Shown: positions 49,052-57,654, counted from the stretch's first letter. The stretch is 64,000 nt of DNA from Brevundimonas sp. UBA4553 (GCF_002387245.1 NZ_DGLD01000010.1:149359-213358); one strand, 5' to 3'. Notes: generated by a model from the sequence alone, not told the origin. A program made the numbers and translations.

Positions 49052-49738
49052 ATGACCCTGCTGCTCATTCCCGGCTTCATGGCCGACGCGACCCTGTGGG
49101 ACGCCATGACCGACGACCTGGCCCCGTTCGGGCCTCTGTGCGCGACGGACCTGAGCCGGGGCGAGGATATCGAGACCATGGCCGCCGCCATCCTCGGCGA
49201 CGCCCCGGATCGCTTCGTCGCCGTCGGCTTTTCCATGGGCGGCTATGTGGCGCGCGAACTGGCGCGGATCGCGCCGGATCGGGTCACGGCCCTGATCCTG
49301 ATCGCCACCTCGGCGCGCGGCGACACCGAGGAGCTGATCCGCCAGCGCCGCTCGGCCCTCAAGGCCGCGCCGAAGTCATTCAAGGGCCTGAGCCGCCCGG
49401 CCATCGTCTCGTCGCTGCATCCCGATCTGGCCGGGGATGAGGCCATGATCGCCCGCGTGCGCGACATGGGTCTGCGGCTGGGCGGCGAGGTCTTCCACCG
49501 GCAGTCGGCCATGGCCCGCGCCGGCGACCTCGACCGGCTGGACAAGATCGCCCAACCGACCCTGATCGTGGCGGCGGACGCCGACCGCCTGCGCGGTGCG
49601 GACGAGGCGGAGGAGTTGCATCGCGGGATCGCCGGCTCAACCCTGGTTCACGTCGCGCGCAGCGGTCACATGATCCCACTGGAACAGCCCAAGACGCTGG
49701 CCAAGGCGATGACAGACTGGCTGGCCACCCTCTCCTGA
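49052..49738 (+). CDS. Alpha/beta hydrolase
   Basis: A 228-residue serine hydrolase of the alpha/beta fold. The nucleophile elbow is GFSMGG with Ser61; LIPGFMADATLWD gives the oxyanion region; the catalytic Asp is in the IVAADADRLRG segment and His near the end (ARSGHMIPLEQP). Substrate unknown; similarity is to esterase or carboxylesterase-type proteins. It diverges from the WD40 gene. Confidence 0.88.
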   Translation: MTLLLIPGFMADATLWDAMTDDLAPFGPLCATDLSRGEDIETMAAAILGDAPDRFVAVGFSMGGYVARELARIAPDRVTALILIATSARGDTEELIRQRRSALKAAPKSFKGLSRPAIVSSLHPDLAGDEAMIARVRDMGLRLGGEVFHRQSAMARAGDLDRLDKIAQPTLIVAADADRLRGADEAEELHRGIAGSTLVHVARSGHMIPLEQPKTLAKAMTDWLATLS

Positions 49739-49756
49739 CAGGAAAGGGTCAGCAGA

Positions 49757-49966
49757 TCACCCGTGCGTCTCGACCCAGCGCTGGGTCATCAGCGCGCCGG
49801 ACGCATAGGCCTCCTGCAGTTCCACGCTCCAGTAGTTGAGCATGTCCAGCGGGATGGCCGCGCCCGAGACGGCGCAGCGCACATGGTCGCCGCCCTTGAC
49901 GATCTCGAAATCGGGCGTGCCATAGATCACCTTGGCCTCCACCCGCGGATGCGGCGGCGGGTTCAC
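49757..49966 (-). CDS. DUF2093 domain protein
   Basis: A 69-residue protein of the DUF2093 family: [44 protein letters not shown] (key residues [17 protein letters not shown]). Short cytosolic proteins of this kind are frequent in alphaproteobacteria, of unknown role. It overlaps the COG0523 GTPase gene by 4 bp, so it is likely the last gene of the metal operon. Confidence 0.85.
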   Translation of the reverse strand: MNPPPHPRVEAKVIYGTPDFEIVKGGDHVRCAVSGAAIPLDMLNYWSVELQEAYASGALMTQRWVETHG

Positions 49967-51069
49967 GCCGCGCAGGCCTCGAACCCGGCCTTCAGTTCCG
50001 CCTCGTTCAGATCGCGGCCGATGAAGACGGCGCGGCTCCAGCGGCGCTCCTTGTCGCCCCAGGGCTGTTGCAGGTCGCCCTCCAGGATCATGTGCACGGC
50101 CTGGAAGACCAGGCGGCGGTCCTCGCCGTCCACGTCGATGATGCCTTTGGCGCGCAGGATGTTCTGCCCCTGCTCGCCCAGCAGCTTGTCCAGCCAGGCG
50201 GTGAACTTCGCCCCGTTCAGCGGACGGTCCAGCGTCAGGGAGATGCCCTTGATGTCGTCGTTGTGGGCGTGACCGCGCGGCCCATGCTCATGACCGTGGT
50301 CGTGATGGTCATGGCCGTGGTCATGACCGCAGTGCTCGTCATGCACATGGTCGTGGTCATGGTGATCGTGGCCGCAATGCTCGTCGTGGACATGGCCCTC
50401 GGCGCCATGCGGCGGGTTCACGAAGTCCGGCTTGACCTCAAGGATGCGCTCCAGGTCGAAGGCGTGCAGACCCAGAACCTGATCCAGCGGCACGTTCGAG
50501 CGCTCGGCGCGGACAATGGGGGCCAAGGGGTTGAGGGCGCGCAGGCGAGCCTCGACGGCGTCCAGTTCCTCGGCCGTCGCCAGATCGACCTTGTTCAGGA
50601 TGATGCGGTCGGCGAAGGCGACCTGCTCGCGCGCTTCCTTCGAATCGTCCAGACGCGCCATGACGTGCTTGGCGTCGACCAGGGCGGTGACGCTGTCCAG
50701 CTGGGTCTTGGCCTTGACCTCTTCGTCGACGAAGAAGGTCTGGGCCACCGGGCCGGGATCGGCCAGGCCGGTCGTCTCGACGATGATGGCGTCAAAGGCG
50801 GGCTTGCCCGGGCGCTGGCGCTTCATCAGACCGGAAACCACCCGGATCAGGTCGCCGCGCACCGTGCAGCAGACGCAGCCGTTGTTCATCTCGAACACGT
50901 CTTCGTCGGCGCCGACCACCAGGTCGTTGTCGATGCCGATCTCGCCGAACTCGTTGACGATGACGGCGTAACGCTTGCCGTGGTCCTCGGTGAGGATGCG
51001 GTTCAGCAGGGTGGTCTTGCCGGCGCCGAGGTAGCCGGTGAGGACGGTGACGGGAGTCTTCTGGGTCAT
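49963..51069 (-). CDS. COG0523 (CobW-like) GTPase, probable zinc metallochaperone
   Basis: A 368-residue G3E-family GTPase. P-loop [12 protein letters not shown] (12-23), CVCC metal site (65-68), [13 protein letters not shown], then a His-rich loop (221-270) with the decapeptide [10 protein letters not shown] present twice (227-236 and 242-251), and the CobW C-terminal domain. COG0523 proteins deliver or sense Zn (or Co, Fe); the His-rich loop and CDF neighbour point to zinc. It lies 50 bp after the CDF gene. Confidence 0.92.
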   Translation of the reverse strand: MTQKTPVTVLTGYLGAGKTTLLNRILTEDHGKRYAVIVNEFGEIGIDNDLVVGADEDVFEMNNGCVCCTVRGDLIRVVSGLMKRQRPGKPAFDAIIVETTGLADPGPVAQTFFVDEEVKAKTQLDSVTALVDAKHVMARLDDSKEAREQVAFADRIILNKVDLATAEELDAVEARLRALNPLAPIVRAERSNVPLDQVLGLHAFDLERILEVKPDFVNPPHGAEGHVHDEHCGHDHHDHDHVHDEHCGHDHGHDHHDHGHEHGPRGHAHNDDIKGISLTLDRPLNGAKFTAWLDKLLGEQGQNILRAKGIIDVDGEDRRLVFQAVHMILEGDLQQPWGDKERRWSRAVFIGRDLNEAELKAGFEACAA

Positions 51070-51119
51070 GGGCGGCTAGATGGCGGCTACGGGGCCGGAA
51101 GGGAAGAGGCGCCGGGCGC

Positions 51120-52115
51120 TTAGCAGGTCGGACAGTCCGGCAGGGCGCCGCTTTCCAGCTGGAAGGTGGTGTGGCTGACGCCGAAACGGCTGCGCGCCAC
51201 GCCTTGCGCCTCGATCAGCAGGGCGTCGGCGTCGGGTCGGTCGTGGACCAGATGCGCCGTCAGGGCCGTATCCGTGGTCGACAGGCCCCAGATGTGCAGG
51301 TCGTGCACGGCGCTGACGCCCGGCAGGGCCAGGAAGGCGTCGCGAACCTGATTCACCTCGACCCCGTTCGGGGCGGCGTCCAGCGCCAGATTGACCGAAT
51401 CCTTCAGCAAGCCCCAGGTCCCGATCATGATGACGGCCACGATGCCCAGGCTGACCAGGGCGTCGATCACGGCCCAGCCGGTCAGCAGGATCACCGCGCC
51501 GGCCACCACGACGCCCAGCGACACGGCGGCGTCGGCCATCATGTGCAGATAGGCCCCGCGCACGTTCAGGTCCTTGTGCTGGTCCTTCATGAACAGCATG
51601 GCCGTGCCCAGGTTGATGACGAAGCCGATGCCCGCCACCACCATGATGACGCCCGAGGCCACCGGCGCGGGCTCGGCCAGACGGCGGATGGCCTCGAAGG
51701 CGATGGCCCCGCAGGCGAAGATCAGCAGCAGGGCGTTGCCCAGGGCCGCCAGCACCGTCGCCTTGCCATAGCCGTAGGTCCGCTTCGGCCCCGCCGCGCG
51801 CCGCGCCAGCCAGGCGGCTCCGCCGGCCATGGCCAGACCCAGAACATCGGACAGGTTGTGGCCCGCATCGGCCATCAGGGCCGTGGAATCGGCCCAGATT
51901 CCGGCGCCGAACTCGCAGGCGACGAAGGCCAGGTTGACGATCAGACCGACAGCGTAGCGCCAGTCGCCGGTATCCACCGGGCCATGATGATGTCCGCCGA
52001 TCCCGTGGGAATGGCCGTGGCCGTGATCGTGGCCATGCGCATGACTATGGCCGCCGGGGCCGTGGTCATGCCCGTGCGCGTGGTCGTCATGGTCGTGTGC
52101 GTGGTCGTGCGCCAT
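51120..52115 (-). CDS. Cation diffusion facilitator (Zn/Cd/Co efflux)
   Basis: A 331-residue CDF transporter. The first 47 residues are a His/Asp/Gly-rich metal-binding tail. Six membrane helices follow, with metal-site residues HNLSD in helix 2 (His86, Asp90) and HMMAD in helix 5 (near residue 190), the ZitB/CzcD pattern, then a cytoplasmic domain. It exports excess divalent metal across the inner membrane with proton exchange. Confidence 0.95.
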   Translation of the reverse strand: MAHDHAHDHDDHAHGHDHGPGGHSHAHGHDHGHGHSHGIGGHHHGPVDTGDWRYAVGLIVNLAFVACEFGAGIWADSTALMADAGHNLSDVLGLAMAGGAAWLARRAAGPKRTYGYGKATVLAALGNALLLIFACGAIAFEAIRRLAEPAPVASGVIMVVAGIGFVINLGTAMLFMKDQHKDLNVRGAYLHMMADAAVSLGVVVAGAVILLTGWAVIDALVSLGIVAVIMIGTWGLLKDSVNLALDAAPNGVEVNQVRDAFLALPGVSAVHDLHIWGLSTTDTALTAHLVHDRPDADALLIEAQGVARSRFGVSHTTFQLESGALPDCPTC

Positions 52116-52176
52116 GAAGACCCTCTAGGCTCGCCCGCCGCATCGCGTCAACGAGGGCGAACGCAAGTCATTGAAT

Positions 52177-52189
52177 GTAAATATATAAC
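52177..52189. promoter_or_regulatory. AT-rich motif upstream of the CDF gene
   Basis: GTAAATATATAAC, 13 bp with the same outer GT...AC and length as the upstream palindrome at 52878. It lies in the 85-bp gap between the membrane protein and the CDF gene, and with TATATTTA on the minus strand may be a second promoter or weak operator. It is only half palindromic. Confidence 0.35.
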
Positions 52190-52200
52190 CTATCAGCTTC

Positions 52201-52860
52201 TCAGTGCTGATGGGTCATCACCAGAAAGCCGATCACGATCAGGGCCACGCCCAGGATGGCCCCCTCATACCGCGCCCAGCGCTCCAGTCGCAGGATCGAG
52301 TAGCCGGCGCTGGCCAGGGCGGCCAGCAGGGTCATGCCCAGCACCGTCCCCGCCGCAAAGGCGACCGTCAGCAAGGCCAGGGCCACGACGCCCTCGGTCG
52401 CCGAGGACAGATAGATGGGCAGCAGCACCTCGCCCGGCGTCACCGCCATCATCAGCACCAGCCCCCAGAAGGCGGCGCGGTCAGATACGGCGGGCTCCGG
52501 GACCTCGGCCTCAGGCCCCGTCGCCGTGATCGGCTTCTGCAAGGAGGCCCGCGCCAGATAGAAGGCCCCGAAGATAAAGAGCAGGGCCGCAGACAGGTGC
52601 GGCAGCAGACCCCCGATCCAGGCGTTCAGCGCCAGTCCCGCGGCCACGATCAGCGAGCCGACCAGAGCGGTCGAGGCGATGTGAGCCAGCCCGGCCGTCA
52701 CGGCGACCGTCATGACCCGCGCCAGGCTCCAGCGCTGGGCGCGCCCGACCAGGACGAAGGGCAGCCAGTGGGTCGGCAGGGCGGCGTGCAGGAAGGCGGC
52801 GACGAATCCCCCGCCCAGAAGCGAGATCAGAACGGGCTGCTGAAGGTCGGGAGGCGACAT
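52201..52860 (-). CDS. Polytopic membrane protein, NicO/UreH-like (putative metal permease)
   Basis: A 219-residue protein with about six membrane helices. HAALPTHWLPF at 25-35 and GLAHIASTALVG near 60 resemble the HxxxxxDH and helix-II histidine motifs of nickel/cobalt (NicO) and UreH-like permeases; VTPGEVLLPIY is a loop near 145. It starts the minus-strand metal cluster, so a role in metal import, export or sensing is inferred. Exact family unproven. Confidence 0.6.
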   Translation of the reverse strand: MSPPDLQQPVLISLLGGGFVAAFLHAALPTHWLPFVLVGRAQRWSLARVMTVAVTAGLAHIASTALVGSLIVAAGLALNAWIGGLLPHLSAALLFIFGAFYLARASLQKPITATGPEAEVPEPAVSDRAAFWGLVLMMAVTPGEVLLPIYLSSATEGVVALALLTVAFAAGTVLGMTLLAALASAGYSILRLERWARYEGAILGVALIVIGFLVMTHQH

Positions 52861-52877
52861 TCCGCGGCTTCTATATT

Positions 52878-52890
52878 GTTACTTTGTAAC
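52878..52890. promoter_or_regulatory. 13-bp palindrome in the promoter of the metal cluster
   Basis: GTTAC TTT GTAAC, a perfect 5-3-5 palindrome 18 bp upstream of the ATG at 52860. AATATAG downstream on the minus strand resembles a -10 box, so a repressor bound here would overlap the promoter. Operator status and the regulator (Zur, or an ArsR/MerR member) are inferences. Confidence 0.5.
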
Positions 52891-53039
52891 GGTCGAGAGG
52901 GTTGGCGCGGGAATCTGCCGCGAATCTGCGTCTCTCACGCGGGCGTTCTTCCTATTGCGAAAGGGCGGCAAATCAGGCCACATCCTTCACGCAACGCCGC
53001 CTGTGCACGGCTTTTAGCCTCAGAACCCGCCCTTTCGCG

Positions 53040-53067
53040 TTGACTCTGGCTCGCCCTTCCGTATATG
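53040..53067 (+). promoter_or_regulatory. Sigma-70-type promoter of rplU
   Basis: TTGACT at 53040-53045, 16-bp spacer, TATATG at 53062-53067. Start is expected near 53074, giving a leader of about 63 nt before ATG 53137. Confidence 0.65.
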
Positions 53068-53078
53068 TCGCCGCTCTT

Positions 53079-53114
53079 CGCCCGCAGGGTTTCCTGACGG
53101 GCGCATTCTTTTTT
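53079..53114 (+). promoter_or_regulatory. Leader hairpin plus T-tract upstream of rplU
   Basis: Arms CGCCCG (53079-53084) and CGGGCG (53098-53103) with inner AGG/CCT pairing and GTTT loop, followed by CATTC and TTTTTT (53109-53114). It looks like an intrinsic terminator placed in the first 40 nt of the rplU transcript, so it could be an autogenous L21 attenuator or a 5' stabiliser. Confidence 0.55.
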
Positions 53115-53136
53115 GCGTTCACGCTGAGGCTTCCAA

Positions 53137-53616
53137 ATGTACGCGGTGATCAAGACCGGCGGAAAGCAGTACCGGGTTCAACCGGGCGATGTGATTGTTG
53201 TCGAGAAACTCGACGGCGACGCTGGCGCTGCCGTCAATTTCGGTGAAGTCCTCATGCTGGGCGGCGACAAGGGTGTTACGGTCGGCGCTCCGCTGATCGA
53301 CGGCGCCGCTGTCGCAGCCACGCTGATCGAGACCCGCAAGGGCGAGAAGATCAAGGTCTTCAAGAAGATCCGCCGTCAGGGCTACCGCCGCACGAACGGC
53401 CACCGCCAGATGGAAACCGTCCTGCGCATCACCGGCATCGAAGGCGCCGGCGAGAAGGCCAAGTGGGACGGCACGGTCGATCTGACGACCAAGGCTGAGA
53501 TCAACGCTCGCGCCCGTGGCCTCGCCCCGCGCGTTGAAGCTGTCGAAGCCGAAGCCCCGAAGGCCAAGAAGGCTCCCGCCAAGAAAGCCGCCAAGGCTGA
53601 AGGCGCCGAAGCCTAA
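53137..53616 (+). CDS. rplU: 50S ribosomal protein L21
   Basis: The 159-residue L21 begins [30 protein letters not shown] and has the [13 protein letters not shown] signature. It is longer than the usual ~100 residues, with a C-terminal extension of about 50 residues ending in an Ala/Lys-rich tail ([18 protein letters not shown]), a feature of Caulobacterales L21. It heads the rplU-rpmA operon. Confidence 0.97.
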   Translation: MYAVIKTGGKQYRVQPGDVIVVEKLDGDAGAAVNFGEVLMLGGDKGVTVGAPLIDGAAVAATLIETRKGEKIKVFKKIRRQGYRRTNGHRQMETVLRITGIEGAGEKAKWDGTVDLTTKAEINARARGLAPRVEAVEAEAPKAKKAPAKKAAKAEGAEA

Positions 53617-53711
53617 GACATTCACCGGCGCCTGTTCGGCGCCTAGCGAGTTACAAGTGCGCTCAACCAGGCCGACAGGTCGGTAGCGCGCTAAGGAAGA
53701 GGAGCAGCAAG

Positions 53712-53996
53712 ATGGCTCACAAGAAATCCGGCGGTTCGTCGCGTAACGGTCGCGACTCCCATTCCAAGCGCCTCGGCGTGAAGAAGTATGGCGGCGAGCA
53801 GGTGCTGGCCGGCAACATCCTCGTGCGTCAACGCGGCACCACCTTCCACGCTGGTGAAAACGTCGGCCTGGGCCGCGACCACACCCTGTTCGCCACCGCG
53901 ACCGGCGCTGTGAAATTCACCACCAAACGTGGCGGCCGTTGTTACGTGTCGATTCTCGCGGCCAACGACGACGCTCAGGCTATGGCCGCCGAGTAA
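53712..53996 (+). CDS. rpmA: 50S ribosomal protein L27
   Basis: The 94-residue L27 has the N-terminal [22 protein letters not shown], conserved [17 protein letters not shown] and [13 protein letters not shown]. Its N-terminus reaches the peptidyl transferase centre. GAAGAGGAG lies upstream. It is 95 bp after rplU. Confidence 0.98.
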   Translation: MAHKKSGGSSRNGRDSHSKRLGVKKYGGEQVLAGNILVRQRGTTFHAGENVGLGRDHTLFATATGAVKFTTKRGGRCYVSILAANDDAQAMAAE

Positions 53997-54066
53997 CGCG
54001 AACTGGACCAAAATCCGGGATCGCGTCGCTCTAGAAGCCGCGATCCGGACCAGGGAAATATTCCGC

Positions 54067-54096
54067 GGGGAGTCTGGATCACCAGGCTCCCCGTTT
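54067..54096 (+). terminator. Terminator of rplU-rpmA
   Basis: Stem GGGGAG/CTCCCC (54067-54072, 54087-54092) with inner CTGG/CCAG and GTTT following. A second inverted repeat (GATCGCG/CGCGATC) lies just upstream at about 54020-54048. Confidence 0.7.
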
Positions 54097-54169
54097 GCGT
54101 TTCCCCGCCTCGCTGACCGCCCGAGCCCTGATGAACAAGGATGGCGGTCGCACCAGAGGGGCGTGACCC

Positions 54170-54703
54170 ATGTGCGTGATTGAAACTTCTCCTGTCGTCG
54201 AAACCCGGCGCCTCATCCTGCGCGCGCCCGCCGCCCAGGACATCGGCCGCATCGCCAGCCTGGCCAACGACCGCGACATCGCCCGCATGACCAAGCGGAT
54301 GCCCCACCCCTTCCAGGTGACCGATGCCGAGGACTTCCTCCTGCACGTCGCCGCCCAGGACCCCAGGCGCGCCAACACCTTCGTCATCGAGCACGAGGAC
54401 CACGGCCCTGTCGGCGTCATCGGCCTGTTCGAGGGCGAGGATGCGGTCCCCGAAACGGGCTACTGGATCGGCCGCGACTTCTGGGGCCGGGGCTTCGCCA
54501 CGGAAGCCCTGGAGGGCGCCCTGGTCTGGGCCTCGAAGCGGTGGAGGCGCCGCGCCCTGGTGGCCGGCCACTTCGCCGACAACCCCGCCTCCGGGCGCGT
54601 GCTGGAGAAGGCCGGCTTCCTCTACACCGGCGAGACCCGTCCCGCCTTCAGCCAGGCGCGCGGCGAGATCGCCGATACCCGCATGATGGTCTGGCTGGCC
54701 TGA
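54170..54703 (+). CDS. GNAT N-acetyltransferase
   Basis: The 177-residue RimJ/RimL-like acetyltransferase has ETRRLILRAPAAQDI at the N-terminus and the acetyl-CoA loop (GYWIGRDFWGRGFATEALEGAL) near 96, plus NPASGRVLEKAGFLYTGE. Substrate unknown. It is 173 bp after rpmA, with its own probable promoter, and precedes tRNA-Leu. Confidence 0.9.
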   Translation: MCVIETSPVVETRRLILRAPAAQDIGRIASLANDRDIARMTKRMPHPFQVTDAEDFLLHVAAQDPRRANTFVIEHEDHGPVGVIGLFEGEDAVPETGYWIGRDFWGRGFATEALEGALVWASKRWRRRALVAGHFADNPASGRVLEKAGFLYTGETRPAFSQARGEIADTRMMVWLA

Positions 54704-54743
54704 TAGATCGCGGATTTCTCGGGGCTTTTGGTCAATGGCGCAG

Positions 54744-54765
54744 TTTTTTCCGGAATCGGAAAAAA
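54744..54765. terminator. Terminator-like hairpin after the GNAT gene
   Basis: Perfect inverted repeat TTTTTTCCG (54744-54752), GAAT, CGGAAAAAA (54757-54765). The stem is mostly A-T, so as a terminator it is atypical; the A6/T6 pairs could support bidirectional termination. It lies just before the tRNA-Leu promoter. Confidence 0.4.
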
Positions 54766-54770
54766 GCCAG

Positions 54771-54799
54771 TTGACCGTCCCGGAGGTCCCCCCTATTAG
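54771..54799 (+). promoter_or_regulatory. Promoter of tRNA-Leu(CAG)
   Basis: TTGACC (54771-54776), 17-bp spacer and TATTAG (54794-54799); start expected near 54806, 22 nt before the tRNA. The spacing is exact for a strong sigma-70 promoter. Confidence 0.75.
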
Positions 54800-54827
54800 T
54801 CCGGCCCTCGGCGGGGCGACCCACCGG

Positions 54828-54914
<87 letters not shown>

Positions 54915-55083
54915 CATTCTCAAGCGGCGTCGTATCCGATGGATACGGCGCCGTTTGTCATTTCAGCCCTGCCTTCTTATTCCATAACCGCGAAGGTTGG
55001 CCGAGCGTCCTAGCGATAGCGTGCGGTTCGTCTATGTTGTCGCCAGAACGCCATTCCAGTTTCCTGCGCCAGAGTTCCTGCCC

Positions 55084-55698
55084 ATGACCGTCTATCTGCA
55101 CGAAGGCGACCTGCCTGACGGCCTCGACCTCGGCCCCGAGGTCGCGATCGATTCCGAGACCATGGGCCTGCGCTTTCGTCGCGATCCCCTGTGCGTGGTG
55201 CAACTGTCTTCTGGAAACGGCGACGCCCATGTCGTGCGCCTGAACCGCCCCGGCTATGACTGCCCCAACCTGAAGCGCCTGCTCGCCGATCCCGCTGTGC
55301 TGAAGATCTTCCACTTCGGCCGCTTCGACATCGGCATGTTCGACCTGCACCTCGGCGTCGAGACCCGCCCCGTCTACTGCACCAAGATCGCCTCCAAGCT
55401 GGCCCGCACCTACACCGACCGGCACGGCCTGAAGGACGTGGCGCGCGAACTGGCTGGCGTCGACATGTCCAAGGCCCAGCAGAGCTCGGACTGGGGCTCG
55501 CCGGTCCTGTCCCAGGCCCAGCTGGACTACGCCGCATCCGACGTCCTCTACCTGCACGCCATCAAGGCGAAGCTGGACGTCATGCTGGAACGCGAAGGTC
55601 GCGGCGAACTGGCCCGCGCCTGCTTCGACTTCCTGCCCACGCGCTCGCGTCTCGACCTGGCCGGTTGGGACGAGATCGACATCTTCGCGCACGCCTGA
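55084..55698 (+). CDS. rnd: Ribonuclease D-like 3'-5' exonuclease
   Basis: A 204-residue DEDDy exonuclease: Asp23 and Glu25 (DSET), Asp82 (FDIGM), Tyr149 and Asp153 (YAASD). It contains only the exonuclease domain, without the HRDC repeats of E. coli RNase D, a short form common in alphaproteobacteria. ATG 55084 is chosen over a longer frame lacking a binding site. It trims structured RNA ends such as tRNA precursors. It is 8 bp ahead of lptC. Confidence 0.9.
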   Translation: MTVYLHEGDLPDGLDLGPEVAIDSETMGLRFRRDPLCVVQLSSGNGDAHVVRLNRPGYDCPNLKRLLADPAVLKIFHFGRFDIGMFDLHLGVETRPVYCTKIASKLARTYTDRHGLKDVARELAGVDMSKAQQSSDWGSPVLSQAQLDYAASDVLYLHAIKAKLDVMLEREGRGELARACFDFLPTRSRLDLAGWDEIDIFAHA

Positions 55699-55705
55699 GG
55701 CCGCC

Positions 55706-56368
55706 ATGAGCGACCTTGACGCCCAGGAAGCGCGCAAGCGCGCCGACGAGGCCCGGGTCGCCCAGGCGGGCGAACGCTGGCGCGCGCGCTCGCGTCGGGT
55801 CAAGCTCTACCGCCGCATCCTGCCGATCATCATTCTGGTTCTGGCGGGCGGCGCCCTGACCTGGACCGTGTTCCGCACCGTCATGTCGGGCGTCGAGCGC
55901 AAGGCCAGCGAAAGCCGCGAGATCCGCCTCGACAACCCCATGTTCCATGGCCAGGACGCCCAGGGTCGCTCCTTCGTCATCGGGGCCCAGGGCGCCATTC
56001 GCGATCCGGCCACGGGCCATTTCCGCCTGGTCGGCCCCCTGCTCCGCCTGAACCTGGGCGGCCGCAAGGTGACGGAACTGACCGCCGACGGGGGCGTCTA
56101 TATCGAGACGAACCGCCGCGTGGTGATCGGGCCGAACGTCAGGATTTCGGACGGCGGCTCCGGCTTCGTCCTGACCACGCCGGAAGCCGTGGTCGACACC
56201 AACACCGGCGTGGTGACGGGCGACAAGGGGGTTCAGGGGAAAGGCCCTCTTGGAACCATCAATGCTTCGTCCTATGCCATTTATGACCAGGGCCAACGGG
56301 TCGTCTTCAGCGGCCAGGGCGACAACAAGATGAGCGGGACCATCAATCCCGCGGGATCCGGCAAATGA
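55706..56368 (+). CDS. lptC: LPS export ABC transporter periplasmic protein LptC
   Basis: A 220-residue bitopic protein with one N-terminal membrane helix (33-55, LPIIILVLAGGALTWTVF) and a periplasmic jellyroll-like domain that moves LPS from LptB2FG to LptA. DGGVYIETNRR and FSGQGDNKMSG are seen in the domain. It overlaps lptA by 4 bp (ATGA). Confidence 0.9.
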   Translation: MSDLDAQEARKRADEARVAQAGERWRARSRRVKLYRRILPIIILVLAGGALTWTVFRTVMSGVERKASESREIRLDNPMFHGQDAQGRSFVIGAQGAIRDPATGHFRLVGPLLRLNLGGRKVTELTADGGVYIETNRRVVIGPNVRISDGGSGFVLTTPEAVVDTNTGVVTGDKGVQGKGPLGTINASSYAIYDQGQRVVFSGQGDNKMSGTINPAGSGK

Positions 56369-56850
56369 CCATGTCCAAGTCGAACACCATGATCGCGGGC
56401 GCCGCCCTGCTGCTGGCCCTGACGGTCCCCGCGACCTCCGGGGCCCAGAGCGCCCGCGCCGACGCCTCGAAGCAGCCGGTCCAGTATGGAGCCGACGGCG
56501 GCGAATACACGCCCAACGGCTTCGCCCTGCGCGGCCGGGCCGAACTGACCCAGGGCGGCAACCGCCTGCGCGCCGACGCCATCACCGGCGCGACCGCCAA
56601 CGGCGACCTGAGCCGGGTGGAAGCGGTCGGCAACGTCTATTTCGTCACCCCGGACCAGAGCATGCGCGGCGACCGCGCCGTCTACACCTTGGGCAACGCC
56701 GAGGTGGTCGTGACCGGCGACGTCATCCTGACCCAGGGCAAGAACGTCCTGACCGGCAACCGCCTCGTCTACAACGTCCGCACCGAGACCGCCCGCATGG
56801 AAGGCGGCAACGGCCGGGTCCAGGGCGTCTTCTATCCGCAAGGGAACTGA
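56365..56850 (+). CDS. lptA: LPS transport periplasmic protein LptA
   Basis: The 161-residue protein has a signal peptide (1-29, ending SGAQS) and an OstA-like domain that forms the periplasmic LPS bridge: NGFALRGRAELTQGGNRLRAD, AEVVVTGDVILTQGKNVLTGNRLVYN. It overlaps lptC by 4 bp and is followed 6 bp later by lptB. Confidence 0.9.
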   Translation: MTMSKSNTMIAGAALLLALTVPATSGAQSARADASKQPVQYGADGGEYTPNGFALRGRAELTQGGNRLRADAITGATANGDLSRVEAVGNVYFVTPDQSMRGDRAVYTLGNAEVVVTGDVILTQGKNVLTGNRLVYNVRTETARMEGGNGRVQGVFYPQGN

Positions 56851-56856
56851 CCCCGC

Positions 56857-57654
56857 TTGGCGCGCAAGGAACTCTCAGCCCTCAACCTCGATCAGACGGA
56901 TGTCGATCCCGCGCCCCCGCTCGAGGCGGCGCGCCAGACCGGTCTGCGTGTCGAGCACATCGCGCGGAGCTTCGGCCCGCGTCAGGTGGTCAAGGACGTC
57001 TCCCTGAGCGTCCAGCGCGGCGAGGTCTGCGGCCTGCTGGGTCCCAACGGCGCGGGCAAGACGACCTGCTTCTACATGATCACGGGCCTGATCCCGGCCG
57101 ACAGCGGCTCGATCTGGCTGGACGGCGAGGAGATCACCGCTCAGCCGATGTATCAGCGCGCCCGCATGGGTCTGGGCTATCTGGCGCAGGAAGCCTCCAT
57201 CTTCCGCGGCATGACGGTCGAGCAGAACATCAAGGCCGTGGTCGAACTGCGTGAAAAGACCGCCGCCGGCGTCCGCGACGAGACCACCCGCCTGCTGGAA
57301 GAACTGCGGATCGACCACCTGCGTCAGGCCCCCGCCACAGGCCTGTCCGGCGGTGAACGCCGTCGCGTCGAAATCGCCCGCGCCCTGGCGGCCCGGCCCA
57401 GCTTCATGCTGCTGGACGAACCCTTCGCCGGCATCGACCCCCTGGCCATCGCCGACATCCGTCACGTCATCCGCTACCTGTCCAGCCAGGGCATCGGCGT
57501 GCTGATCACCGACCACAACGTGCGCGAGACCCTGGACATCATCGACCGCGTCTCGATCATTTCGGCCGGCTCGGTCCTGTTCGAGGGCACCGCCGACCAG
57601 GCCGTCAACGATCCCGAGGTCCGCCGCGTCTACCTGGGCGAAATGTTCGGCTGA
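56857..57654 (+). CDS. lptB: LPS export ABC transporter ATPase LptB
   Basis: The 265-residue ABC ATPase starts at TTG 56857 with AAGGGA upstream. Walker A is GPNGAGKTT, Q-loop and signature LSGGERRRVEIARAL, Walker B FMLLDEPFAGID, H-loop LITDHNV. It powers extraction of LPS with LptF/LptG (not in window). About 30 extra N-terminal residues precede the LptB core. Confidence 0.95.
   Translation: MARKELSALNLDQTDVDPAPPLEAARQTGLRVEHIARSFGPRQVVKDVSLSVQRGEVCGLLGPNGAGKTTCFYMITGLIPADSGSIWLDGEEITAQPMYQRARMGLGYLAQEASIFRGMTVEQNIKAVVELREKTAAGVRDETTRLLEELRIDHLRQAPATGLSGGERRRVEIARALAARPSFMLLDEPFAGIDPLAIADIRHVIRYLSSQGIGVLITDHNVRETLDIIDRVSIISAGSVLFEGTADQAVNDPEVRRVYLGEMFG

Noticed and set aside
50270..50400. 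Possible CRISPR-like or tandem DNA repeats
   Set aside because: The short repeats are CAT/GAC codons of the His-rich loops of two proteins, in frame and of irregular spacing.
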